A stretch of 64,000 bases of DNA from Fusobacterium_C necrophorum_A (GCF_004134945.1 NZ_SBAP01000002.1:1-64000), one strand, 5' to 3'. Positions 26,598 to 34,591 are shown, counted from the stretch's first letter. Numbers and translations: made by a program. Notes: generated by a model from the letters alone, not told the origin.

Positions 26598-26650
26598 AAG
26601 CTCTTATGATTGAATTTATGAGTATTCTGGCATAATTCAAAAAATAAAAT
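26598..26650. repeat. Dispersed repeat, copy 2 (IS200/IS605-end-like)
   Basis: Related to 1308-1361: AAGCTCTTATGATTGAATTT at the left, then GAGTATTCTGGCATAATTCA and an A-rich tail. It lies between the broken GNAT gene and argS. Confidence 0.35.
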
Positions 26651-26676
26651 CTTTGCTCTCACTATAATCTTAATTT

Positions 26677-28389
26677 TTACATTCTGTCCAAAGTTTGAAT
26701 TCCTAATAAGTTCAATCCTTGTTTAATCACTTCTCCAGCTTGTTTTGCCAAATAGGCTCTGGATTTCAAAATTTCCTCTTCTTGATTTAAGATAGGACAA
26801 TTATTGTAAAAACTATTTAACTTTTTCGATAAATCATACAAATAATCCGCAATTAAATTCGGTTTGCAAGTTTCCGCAGCCTTTAATACGGAAGAAGGAA
26901 AAATTGTCATATAATTTGCCAAAGATCTCTCATATTTATCTTGCAAAACCAAAACAACATCCTCTGTTGCTTCTTTTCCCAAATTTTTCGCCTTATCTAA
27001 AATAGATTGCACTCTAGCATAGGAATATTGTAAATATGGAGCAGTATTTCCTTCAAAAGATAAAATCTTATCCCACTCGAAAATAATTGGACTTTGTCGA
27101 TTTTGAGATAAGTCTGCATATTTAATCGCTCCTACTCCGACCACCTCTGCAATATGTTGCTTTTCTTCTTCCGGTAGAGAAGGATTTTTCTCCTGTACAA
27201 TCTCATAGGCTCTTCGTTTTCCTTCATCCAATAATTCTTCCAAACGAATGACATTTCCCTTTCTCGTGGAGAACACTCCATCTGCAAAACGCATAATCCC
27301 AAACCAAACATGATATTTTTCTACATTCCATCCCAACATTTCCGTGATACGGAAAAATTGTTTGAAATGATCTTGCTGCCTTTCATCTGTCAGATAAATC
27401 AATCGATTGACATCATAAGTGTGTAATCTAAACTTTACAGTCGCAATGTCAGAAGTTGCATACAGAAAAGCTCCATCTTTCTTTTGAACGATACAGGGAA
27501 ATAAATTTTCTTCTTCCGGGAAAAAAACTACTTTTGCCCCGTCATCTTCTTTGGCAATCCCTCTTTCTACTAATTCTTTTACCACTTCCGGCATAATAGG
27601 ATGATAGAAAGATTCTCCATAGAAAGTATCAAAATGAATGTCTAATCTTGAATATAACTTTTCATATTCTTCCATAGATACCTGAATAAACTCTTTCCAA
27701 AGATTGTAGTTTTCTTCATCCCCATCTTGCAATTTTTTTAATTCCAAACGAGCTTCCTCTTCCAGTTCAGGATGCTCTTCCGATTCCTGTGAGAACTTCA
27801 CATATACTCTTTCCAATTCTTCAATGGCATTCTTCTTATAGGCATCCTGATCCAACCATTTACGGTAACCGATAATCAACTTTCCAAATTGAGTTCCCCA
27901 ATCTCCGATATGATTATCCCCAATCACATGGTAACCCAAGTATCGGTAAATTCTACAAATAGAGTCTCCAATAATCGTAGAACGTAAATGCCCTATATGC
28001 ATTCTCTTTGCGATATTGGGAGAAGAGAAATCAATAACTACATCTCCTTTTCTGTTCAAGAAAGAAAAATCAAATCTTTCCTTTCCAATCTTTTTAATAA
28101 AAGTAGACAAATAAGCTTCTTTCAAAAATATATTGATAAATCCGGGTCCTGCAATTTCTAGTTTTTCAATGACTTCATTTTCTACTAAATTCTTTTGAAT
28201 TTCTTCCGCAATCATTCTTGGGTTTTTTCCAATTATTTTAGAATTCATCATAGCGAAATTACATTGAAAATCTCCAAATTTTTCATTGGTAGCCGGTGCA
28301 ATTTCCACCTCTTTCATCTCTTTATCTGCATATAACTTTTCCACTGTTGATGTTAAAATTTTGGATAACTCCCTATTCACTAATAACAT
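26677..28389 (-). CDS. argS: Arginyl-tRNA synthetase
   Basis: A 570-aa class I synthetase. The N-terminal additional domain is followed by SPNIAKRMHIGHLRSTIIGDS (HIGH motif) and FSTRKGNVIRLEEL near residue 390 in the KMSKS position. The last ~115 residues are the DALR anticodon-binding domain. A good GAGGTGAGC site precedes the ATG. The gene is preceded on the same strand by a ~200-nt structured RNA ending in a U-run, and a tRNA-Arg gene lies just beyond on the other strand. Confidence 0.96.
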   Translation of the reverse strand: MLLVNRELSKILTSTVEKLYADKEMKEVEIAPATNEKFGDFQCNFAMMNSKIIGKNPRMIAEEIQKNLVENEVIEKLEIAGPGFINIFLKEAYLSTFIKKIGKERFDFSFLNRKGDVVIDFSSPNIAKRMHIGHLRSTIIGDSICRIYRYLGYHVIGDNHIGDWGTQFGKLIIGYRKWLDQDAYKKNAIEELERVYVKFSQESEEHPELEEEARLELKKLQDGDEENYNLWKEFIQVSMEEYEKLYSRLDIHFDTFYGESFYHPIMPEVVKELVERGIAKEDDGAKVVFFPEEENLFPCIVQKKDGAFLYATSDIATVKFRLHTYDVNRLIYLTDERQQDHFKQFFRITEMLGWNVEKYHVWFGIMRFADGVFSTRKGNVIRLEELLDEGKRRAYEIVQEKNPSLPEEEKQHIAEVVGVGAIKYADLSQNRQSPIIFEWDKILSFEGNTAPYLQYSYARVQSILDKAKNLGKEATEDVVLVLQDKYERSLANYMTIFPSSVLKAAETCKPNLIADYLYDLSKKLNSFYNNCPILNQEEEILKSRAYLAKQAGEVIKQGLNLLGIQTLDRM

Positions 28390-28422
28390 TGCTCACCTCT
28401 CGAATATTTTTATAATAACATG

Positions 28423-28621
28423 AAAAAATCCGACCTATCGCCTTCAGTACGGTTTTAGTCGCCAATAAATAGGTGGTAGTCAGATACTTACTAGCATACA
28501 GAATCCGTAATACGAAAGTATTCGTGATTAACCTGAGTTACTGTAAACAGTGCCAACCCCGTGACGACGTTAGGCCCAAAACCTCGTGAAAATAGCGGTA
28601 AGGTCAGAAATTTCCTTCTGT
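28423..28621 (-). ncRNA. Structured ~200-nt RNA upstream of argS, 6S RNA candidate
   Basis: A near-consensus promoter drives a 199-nt unit ending in CGGATTTTTT, with no ORF. The RNA can fold as a long irregular rod: closing stem CUGACCU/AGGUCGG, then UUCA/UGAA, GGUUUU/AAAACC and GUCGUC/GGCGAC, nested in the right order, with small hairpins ACUGU-UU-ACAGU and AAUAC-UUUC-GUAUU inside. Size and rod shape fit 6S RNA, which blocks sigma-70 RNA polymerase. It could instead be a regulatory leader of argS, 34 nt downstream, but no T-box sequence (UGGNACC) is present. Confidence 0.55.
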
Positions 28622-28627
28622 GTTTTT

Positions 28628-28656
28628 ATTATAACACTATTTTTTCCTCATTTCAA
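28628..28656 (-). promoter_or_regulatory. Promoter of the structured RNA
   Basis: On the minus strand TTGAAA (28656-28651), 17-nt spacer, TATAAT (28633-28628). Confidence 0.8.
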
Positions 28657-28706
28657 GTCTAAAGATTTCAAGTCTAAAGAAGAAGAAAAAAGGAAAAAAG
28701 AAAAAC

Positions 28707-28735
28707 TTGCAAAAAGGAGAAACTTATGATATTAT
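28707..28735 (+). promoter_or_regulatory. Promoter of tRNA-Arg
   Basis: TTGCAA (28707-28712), 17-nt spacer, TATTAT (28730-28735), 16 nt before the tRNA 5' end. Confidence 0.7.
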
Positions 28736-28751
28736 AGTTGAGTAATCAGAC

Positions 28752-28828
28752 GGTAGTATAGCTCAGCTGGATAGAGCACTGGTCTTCGGAACCAGGTGTC
28801 GAGGGTTCGAATCCTTCTACTACCGCCA
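28752..28828 (+). tRNA. tRNA-Arg (anticodon UCG), CCA encoded
   Basis: A full cloverleaf: acceptor GGTAGTA/TACTACC, D arm GCTC ... GAGC, anticodon arm CTGGT-CTTCGGA-ACCAG giving anticodon TCG, a GGTTCGAATC T-loop region, discriminator G and a templated CCA. Confidence 0.93.
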
Positions 28829-28842
28829 TTTTTTATTTCATT

Positions 28843-29060
28843 TTTTGAATATCCTCTTATGTTTCTTGTTAATTGACAATTGCTCTCCTACCTTTTTTAT
28901 AACTTCTTAATTTCAATACACCCTATGTTTCTTGTTAATTCCATGATTGCAAAGAAGTCTTTTACATTTATTTGAATTTCAATACATCCTATGTTTTTTG
29001 TTCAAAGAAAATAAAAAATAAATATAAAATTTCAATATATCTCATATTCTATGTTCTACT
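28843..29060. CRISPR. Relic of a second CRISPR array (type I-B/III-like repeats)
   Basis: Degenerate ~31-nt repeats: 28843-28873 (ends TATGTTTCTTGTTAAT), 28909-28939 (AATTTCAATACACCCTATG ... TTGTTAAT), 28975-29005 (AATTTCAATACATCCTATG) and a poor fourth copy from about 29029. The first three are 66 nt apart with 35-nt unique spacers. The repeat is unrelated to the type II repeat at 32 kb and resembles those of type I-B or III systems. No matching cas genes are in the window. Confidence 0.65.
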
Positions 29061-29142
29061 AAATCAGTTTAGCCCATTTTACAAAAATTTGCAACCATTA
29101 TGTAAAAATATTATTGAAATTCATCCATCTATTATCTAACAT

Positions 29143-29171
29143 TTGACAAATACCATAAATTATCTTAGTAT
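29143..29171 (+). promoter_or_regulatory. Promoter of the flavodoxin gene
   Basis: TTGACA (29143-29148), 17-nt spacer, TAGTAT (29166-29171). Confidence 0.72.
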
Positions 29172-29203
29172 TATTTATATATAAAAGATAGAAAGGAGCC
29201 ATT

Positions 29204-29707
29204 ATGAAAACTCTTGTTGTATATTCAAGCTTAACAGGAAACACTAAAAAAGCTACTACTTGGGCATTTGAAGCAGTCATTGGAGAAAAAAAATTGCTTT
29301 CTGTAGACGAAGCAATGAACATTGATCTTTCCCCTTATACCAAAATTGTACATGGTTTTTGGGTTGATAAAGGAAGTTTGGATTCCAAATCTCGAAAATT
29401 TTTAAAAAGAGTAAAGGGAAAAGAAATTATTTTTATTGGAACTTTAGGGGCTTATCCCGATTCCGATCATGCAAAAAAAGTCACGGAACGTTCTCGAAAA
29501 ATAGCAGAAGAGGAAAATCATTACTTGGGGACTTGTATGGTACAAGGAAAAATGTCAGATTCTTTATTAGCTTCTATGGATAAGTTTCCTCTCAATTTGA
29601 TTTTTAGAAAAACGGAAGAAAGATTGGAAAGAATTAAAGTGGCTGCCTTACATCCAAACGAAGAAGACAAACGAAAAATTCAAGAATTCGTTAGAAATTT
29701 ATATTAA
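29204..29707 (+). CDS. Flavodoxin-family protein
   Basis: A 167-aa flavodoxin fold with the FMN phosphate loop SSLTGNTKKAT at residues 8-18, GFWVDKGSLDSKS in the 50s and IGTLGAYPDSDHA in the 90s loops. The long C-terminal helix region fits the flavodoxin-like proteins that partner with reductases rather than short electron-carrier flavodoxins. GAAAGGAGC precedes the ATG. It is monocistronic between a strong promoter and a terminator. Its redox partner is unknown. Confidence 0.8.
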   Translation: MKTLVVYSSLTGNTKKATTWAFEAVIGEKKLLSVDEAMNIDLSPYTKIVHGFWVDKGSLDSKSRKFLKRVKGKEIIFIGTLGAYPDSDHAKKVTERSRKIAEEENHYLGTCMVQGKMSDSLLASMDKFPLNLIFRKTEERLERIKVAALHPNEEDKRKIQEFVRNLY

Positions 29708-29718
29708 ATGAACTCATT

Positions 29719-29751
29719 TAGGACCTATTTCTCCAAAGGTCCTATTTTTTT
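29719..29751 (+). terminator. Terminator of the flavodoxin gene
   Basis: TAGGACCT / AGGTCCTA stem with a 10-nt loop and a run of T's. Confidence 0.85.
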
Positions 29752-29761
29752 CTCAAAAGAT

Positions 29762-29790
29762 TTGCTTTTCCAGCCTCTTAGTGATAGTAT
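29762..29790 (+). promoter_or_regulatory. Promoter of the nitroreductase gene
   Basis: TTGCTT (29762-29767), 17-nt spacer, TAGTAT (29785-29790). The leader also contains ATGAAAAC ... GTTTTCAT (29817-29845), an 8-bp inverted repeat next to the ribosome site. Confidence 0.6.
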
Positions 29791-29862
29791 AAAATTATAG
29801 GAAATAAAAACATAAAATGAAAACTTAGATTTACTATGTTTTCATCATAGGAGGAGGATTTT

Positions 29863-30435
29863 ATGAAAATTATTGAATCATTACAAAGTAGACGTTCTTA
29901 TTATAATATCGAAAAAAAAATTCCTGTAACAGAAACAGAGGTTTTCACTCTGATAGAACAAGCCACAGAATTAGTTCCGGATGCTTTCAATATGAAAAGT
30001 TCCAGAGTTGTCACAGTCACAGGAAAAATGCAGGATACATTATGGGACAGTATCTACAATGCTTTTGAAGGAAAGGTGGCAAAAGAAAAAATTGACAGCT
30101 TTCAGAAAGGATACGGAACTGTCCTTTATTTCTACGAACAGGAAGTGGTAAAAACATTGCAAGAAAAATTTCCTCTATATGCAGACAATTTTCCCCTTTG
30201 GGCTTCCCAATCTTCTGCTATGCTGCAATTGACTATCTGGAGTGGACTTCGAGAATTAGGAATAGGAGCTTCTTTACAACATTACAATCCTGTCATTGAT
30301 GAAGTAGTCAAAAAGTTATTAAATTTGCCGGCTTCTTATGTTCTTGTAGCTCAAATGCCTTTTGGAGGAATTTTGGAAGAACCAGCTCCAAAAGAGAAAG
30401 AAGAGATTCAAACAAGAGTTCAATTTGTAAAATAA
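29863..30435 (+). CDS. Nitroreductase-family flavoprotein
   Basis: A 190-aa FMN-dependent nitroreductase. It opens with the family's SLQSRRSYYNIE basic motif, continues with DAFNMKSSRVV (the PSxxNxQ-like FMN loop) and has the GLRELGIGASLQHYNP helix that frames the flavin. These enzymes reduce quinones, nitroaromatics or enones with NAD(P)H. AGGAGGAGG precedes the ATG. It is a single gene; the substrate is unknown. Confidence 0.85.
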   Translation: MKIIESLQSRRSYYNIEKKIPVTETEVFTLIEQATELVPDAFNMKSSRVVTVTGKMQDTLWDSIYNAFEGKVAKEKIDSFQKGYGTVLYFYEQEVVKTLQEKFPLYADNFPLWASQSSAMLQLTIWSGLRELGIGASLQHYNPVIDEVVKKLLNLPASYVLVAQMPFGGILEEPAPKEKEEIQTRVQFVK

Positions 30436-30556
30436 ATGAAAATAACAATTTATAAGACAGGGGAGTATGGACAATTTCTTGGACAATATTTTTGTATTAT
30501 GCCAAGACTTTGTCTGTACTCTTGTGAATTTTTAAATTCTAAACACATTTTTATAC

Positions 30557-30745
30557 ATTTACTATTGTACTATATAATACTCACTTAATATGGTTTTAAA
30601 TTATTCTAGGGTAATATTTTTCCACTCTCTAGAGTAAAACATCTCATTTTTTATTCTACCAAAAAATCTTTCACAATCTGAATTATCTGGAGAACATCCC
30701 TTCTTTAACATAGAATGACTTATTTTATCTTCCTTTACCAAATTT
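30557..30745 (-). pseudogene. IS3-family transposase (OrfB) C-terminal fragment
   Basis: One minus-strand frame reads LKKGCSPDNSDCERFFGRIK, then NEMFYSREWKNITLE and a stop. This is the conserved SxKGxxxDNxxxExFFxxLKxE block containing the catalytic Glu of IS3-family integrase-type transposases. The upstream DDE domain and both element ends are gone. Bases 30436-30556 hold nothing recognisable. Confidence 0.8.
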
Positions 30746-31368
30746 TATCCATTCTTTCCGTCTGTAATGCGATCCATAAACCTATCTACTTCATCCAGTT
30801 TCAACCCAAAAGTATCTAAATAATCTGTAACAATATCAGGTACTCTTCTTAAATCTTCTCCTGCCGCAATGGAAAGTTTCAAAAGTTTCGGTGTCATTTT
30901 CAGCATATCATTTGCCTTATATCCCGCTCTGGCTTGGTAAATTTGAGTATCTGCTACTTCTAGGCATAATTTTAGTTTGCTTTTTCAACATAGCCGCCTC
31001 AGCAGCATTTGTACTCACGATAACTTTGTTTTTCATTAATACTTGATTGAAATCTGCATGCTCTGTAAATCTATTTTTCACGAAACTAAACCCGGTACTG
31101 ACAATTTTTATGGCCCCCATTGCCGCTGCAAAATTTCTGATCATTCCTAGATTGCTTTTGATGTAATCTGCTGTTTCTCTTACAGCTCCAGTAGATTGCT
31201 TTGGTCCTCTTTTTATTCTGTAAATAGACCTTTTACATCTGATATGAAGCTTCTTATTTTTTGACTACCTTTAGAAGCATATCTTTGACATTTTAACATT
31301 TCTCTACCCGCAGTTTTTATTTTCGTACTAAATTTATCATTTAATTCTAAAGTAGCACTTTAACTTAT
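30746..31368 (-). pseudogene. Prophage tail tape-measure protein, degenerate N-terminal part
   Basis: Fragments occur in different frames on the minus strand. The start reads SATLELNDKFSTKIKTAGREM, a middle piece runs NFAAAMGAIKIVSTG, and the best block is LKMTPKLLKLSIAAGEDLRR, then PDIVTDYLDTFGLKLDEVDRF. The last matches the conserved LxLAxAGxxxLxxAADIVT region of phage tail tape-measure proteins. Several frameshifts and stops interrupt it. It is cut off by IS3 sequence at its 3' side. Confidence 0.75.
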
Positions 31369-31396
31369 GGTCCGTACTCCCCTCCGATTCTTACAT

Positions 31397-31427
31397 AAAA
31401 AAGAGGCCTATTCAAAAGCCTCTTTTG
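31397..31427. terminator. Terminator downstream of the small hydrophobic ORF
   Basis: AAAAGAGGC / GCCTCTTTT with a 10-nt loop, A-run on one side and T-run on the other in both orientations. It lies 1 nt after the stop of the 38-codon ORF. Confidence 0.8.
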
Positions 31428-31544
31428 TCACGCATTGTTATCTCTTACAAGGATTTCTAAAAAGTCCATAGCAAATAAGACTCCTATTAGTGGGCTTATG
31501 AAAAATCCTACGATTCCACAAATGATAATTGCTAATGATGATAT
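31428..31544 (-). CDS. Small hydrophobic peptide without a canonical start codon (type I toxin-like or phage moron)
   Basis: A 38-codon frame reads ISSLAIIICGIVGFFISPLI and ends in RDNNA: one membrane-spanning segment and a charged tail. AGGAGG lies 7 nt upstream of the first codon, exactly where a start should be, but that codon is ATA instead of ATG. With its own strong promoter and terminator it forms a complete ~170-nt transcription unit inside the phage tail remnant. It may be a start-codon mutant of a type I toxin-like or moron peptide. Function is not established. Confidence 0.4.
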   Translation of the reverse strand: MSSLAIIICGIVGFFISPLIGVLFAMDFLEILVRDNNA

Positions 31545-31569
31545 TTCAATCCCTCCTCATTTTCTTCTT

Positions 31570-31599
31570 ATTATACTCCAGTATGATTAAAAAAGTCAA
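31570..31599 (-). promoter_or_regulatory. Promoter of the small hydrophobic ORF
   Basis: On the minus strand TTGACT (31599-31594), 18-nt spacer, TATAAT (31575-31570). It overlaps the last codons of a phage ORF fragment, so part of the match could be fortuitous. Confidence 0.55.
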
Positions 31600-31724
31600 T
31601 ATTTTGATATAAAAAATACAGTTCTATAAACCTCAATGACTGGATCTCTCTCAAATTATGCCCTTTTTGTAGATAATGGACAATCGTGAATACTTCCCAA
31701 TCATTCTTGATTAGTTTTTTATAT
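31571..31724 (-). pseudogene. Phage tail-region ORF fragment
   Basis: The frame reads YKKLIKNDWEVFTIVHYLQK, later FIELYFLYQNID and ends FNHTGV before two stops. It has no start codon and is preceded by a stop. Its place between a tail-chaperone-like fragment and the tape-measure remnant suggests a small tail-assembly gene, but I do not recognise the family. Confidence 0.4.
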
Positions 31725-31906
31725 CACGTTGCATCAGTTTTACATACTTCGATATGACTCCATTTTCGATTTCAGATTGCTATAAAAATAGTTTTAATTG
31801 AAGACGCAGAAAACTTTATCAACAACCTCAACCGGGCTAAATTCACACTTTAATTTTTTTTATTAAGTCGTCATTTCTAAAAATCAGGCAGCTATTGTAT
31901 ATAATT

Positions 31907-32040
31907 TCATAATTCTTCATCCTTTGTACCGAATATATCCAGATATTCTTGCCGCAAAATAGGATTATACTCAATTTCACAATCTAATTCAGTTACATAT
32001 ACTTTAAATGTCTTTTTATCTTTTCTTTTTTCGCTTGCTC
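31907..32040 (-). pseudogene. Phage tail assembly chaperone-like fragment
   Basis: The frame reads KTFKVYVTELDCEIEYNP then LRQEYLDIFGTKDEEL and a stop. This resembles the C-terminal part of XkdN-type tail assembly chaperone proteins. Its 5' end is cut by the distal end of the CRISPR array. Bases 31725-31906 contain no convincing coding sequence. Confidence 0.45.
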
Positions 32041-32045
32041 TAACA

Positions 32046-34591
32046 GTTTCAAATCTATCTTAAGTTACATTACTCTCAAACTTATTGATAATAAAGTCGT
32101 CTTCTTGTAAAGTTTCAGATCTATCTTAAATTACATTACTCTCAAACTCTTTATCTACCCTATCCATGATGTATTTTGTTTTAGTTCTATCTTAAGTTAC
32201 ATTACTCTCAAACTATTAGCATGAATAGAAGACTTCCTAAGCGGTTTTAGTTCTATCTTAAGTTACATTACTCTCAAACCGTCCCAAACCGTCTTTTGTG
32301 GAAACATTGGTTTTAGTTCTATCTTAAGTTACATTACTCTCAAACCTATTGACATTCTCTTATTCTCCTTAACAGGTTTTAGTTCTATCTTAAGTTACAT
32401 TACTCTCAAACTAACCTGCTGTTTGGATTTCTGTGACAAGCGTTTTAGTTCTATCTTAAGTTACATTACTCTCAAACTTCCGAAACCGTTTCATAAATTT
32501 TTGAAACGTTTTAGTTCTATCTTAAGTTACATTACTCTCAAACTATTAGTATGAATAGGAGACTTCCGAAGCGGTTTTAGTTCTATCTTAAGTTACATTA
32601 CTCTCAAACTATAAGCATGAATAGGAGACTTCCGAAACGGTTTTAGTTCTATCTTAAGTTACATTACTCTCAAACTATAACGCAATCCACCTCTCACATC
32701 ACGCAGTTTTAGTTCTATCTTAAGTTACATTACTCTCAAACCTTACAGGTAATGCGCCAGTCATGACTGGTGTTTTAGTTCTATCTTAAGTTACATTACT
32801 CTCAAACTATAAACATGAATAGGAGACTTCCGAAACGGTTTTAGTTCTATCTTAAGTTACATTACTCTCAAACCCTAGAAAAATCAGGTACTTGATGTGT
32901 GGAGTTTTAGTTCTATCTTAAGTTACATTACTCTCAAACCAGGAGGAACACAGTGAATATACTGTCCCAGTTTTAGTTCTATCTTAAGTTACATTACTCT
33001 CAAACTTATAAGCTCTGAAAGGCAACGCAGACACAGTTTTAGTTCTATCTTAAGTTACATTACTCTCAAACTAGAACGAGGATATTGAATGTAAGGCTTT
33101 TGTTTTAGTTCTATCTTAAGTTACATTACTCTCAAACAGAGGTCTCGTACACTTAGCCAAGCCTACGGTTTTAGTTCTATCTTAAGTTACATTACTCTCA
33201 AACTTATAAGCTCTGAAAGGAAGCGCTGATACAGTTTTAGTTCTATCTTAAGTTACATTACTCTCAAACTGTAAGGCAATTATAGTTTGCTTTTTTTTCG
33301 TTTTAGTTCTATCTTAAGTTACATTACTCTCAAACAAGTCTGTTAAACTCATATCAGTAAACATAGTTTTAGTTCTATCTTAAGTTACATTACTCTCAAA
33401 CTACATAGTTCACGATAATGCTTTTTAATTTGTTTTAGTTCTATCTTAAGTTACATTACTCTCAAACTCAACAACTTTTTTTATTTTTTTTATTTTTGTT
33501 TTAGTTCTATCTTAAGTTACATTACTCTCAAACCAAATATTTCTTATACAACTTTTTATCTTCGTTTTAGTTCTATCTTAAGTTACATTACTCTCAAACA
33601 CAGCTTGAAGAAGAAATAAGAAAAGAAAAGTTTTAGTTCTATCTTAAGTTACATTACTCTCAAACAAACTCGGCGTTGGTAAAGCAGAAGTAAAGGTTTT
33701 AGTTCTATCTTAAGTTACATTACTCTCAAACAATGATTGGTTCATTGCTTTTCAGTTGCAAGTTTTAGTTCTATCTTAAGTTACATTACTCTCAAACCTC
33801 TTTGTTGTCTAAAATCGGGCGATGTCAGTTTTAGTTCTATCTTAAGTTACATTACTCTCAAACTTAACGTATCCGCTTCACAATACACCTTTCGTTTTAG
33901 TTCTATCTTAAGTTACATTACTCTCAAACGAGCGGGGATATTGAATGTACGGCTTTTTTGTTTTAGTTCTATCTTAAGTTACATTACTCTCAAACTTTAA
34001 TTTTATAACATTTCTTAAATAATAAGTTTTAGTTCTATCTTAAGTTACATTACTCTCAAACTCAGTCTTTTCATTCATCAGTAGCATTTCTGTTTTAGTT
34101 CTATCTTAAGTTACATTACTCTCAAACTCAAAGCTCTTCACAAGTTGCAAATAATCAGTTTTAGTTCTATCTTAAGTTACATTACTCTCAAACCGTCAAA
34201 TGCTAACTCATCATCTCTGTCTTTGTTTTAGTTCTATCTTAAGTTACATTACTCTCAAACTTAGATAGTTATCTTTATGACAGTGGAATAAGTTTTAGTT
34301 CTATCTTAAGTTACATTACTCTCAAACAATAAAGAGATATACTGTCAAGGGAATAGTGTTTTAGTTCTATCTTAAGTTACATTACTCTCAAACAATAAAT
34401 ACATATCGAAAAATTTGTAATCAGTTTTAGTTCTATCTTAAGTTACATTACTCTCAAACTTATCTATACTTTTTTAAATTCTGACACATGTTTTAGTTCT
34501 ATCTTAAGTTACATTACTCTCAAACCACGTGAGAAGTTTTGTTCACTAGAGAATTGTTTTAGTTCTATCTTAAGTTACATTACTCTCAAAC
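32046..34591 (-). CRISPR. Type II-A CRISPR array, 39 repeats and 38 spacers
   Basis: Repeats are 36 nt. In crRNA orientation (minus strand) they begin GTTTGAGAGTAATGTAAC and end AGATAGAACTAAAAC. Spacers are 30 nt except two of 31 nt (34194-34224, 34261-34291). Orientation is set by the tracrRNA anti-repeat, by degenerate repeats at the distal end (32046-32081 and 32112-32147 carry changes), and by cas gene direction. The leader-proximal repeat is 34556-34591. Several spacers form families of near-identical sequences (see findings). One spacer (33468-33497) is a T-rich low-complexity stretch. Confidence 0.98.

Noticed and set aside
28423..28621. A T-box leader for argS
   Set aside because: The length and position fit, but the conserved UGGNACC T-box sequence and the usual stem I motifs are absent.
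31974..32009. A third, more degenerate type II CRISPR repeat before the first listed one
   Set aside because: It resembles the distal degenerate repeat (CAATCTAAT...AGTTACAT), but it lies in the frame of the phage tail-chaperone fragment (FKVYVTELDCEI) and the spacing is 72, not 66. Coincidence is more likely.
33468..33497. A self-targeting spacer
   Set aside because: The spacer is a T-rich low-complexity sequence that would match many A/T-rich places by chance; nothing specific can be claimed.
33737..34000. An open frame of 87 codons across the array with a repeated FSSILSYITLK peptide
   Set aside because: It is simply the CRISPR repeat translated with 66-nt periodicity, not a protein gene.
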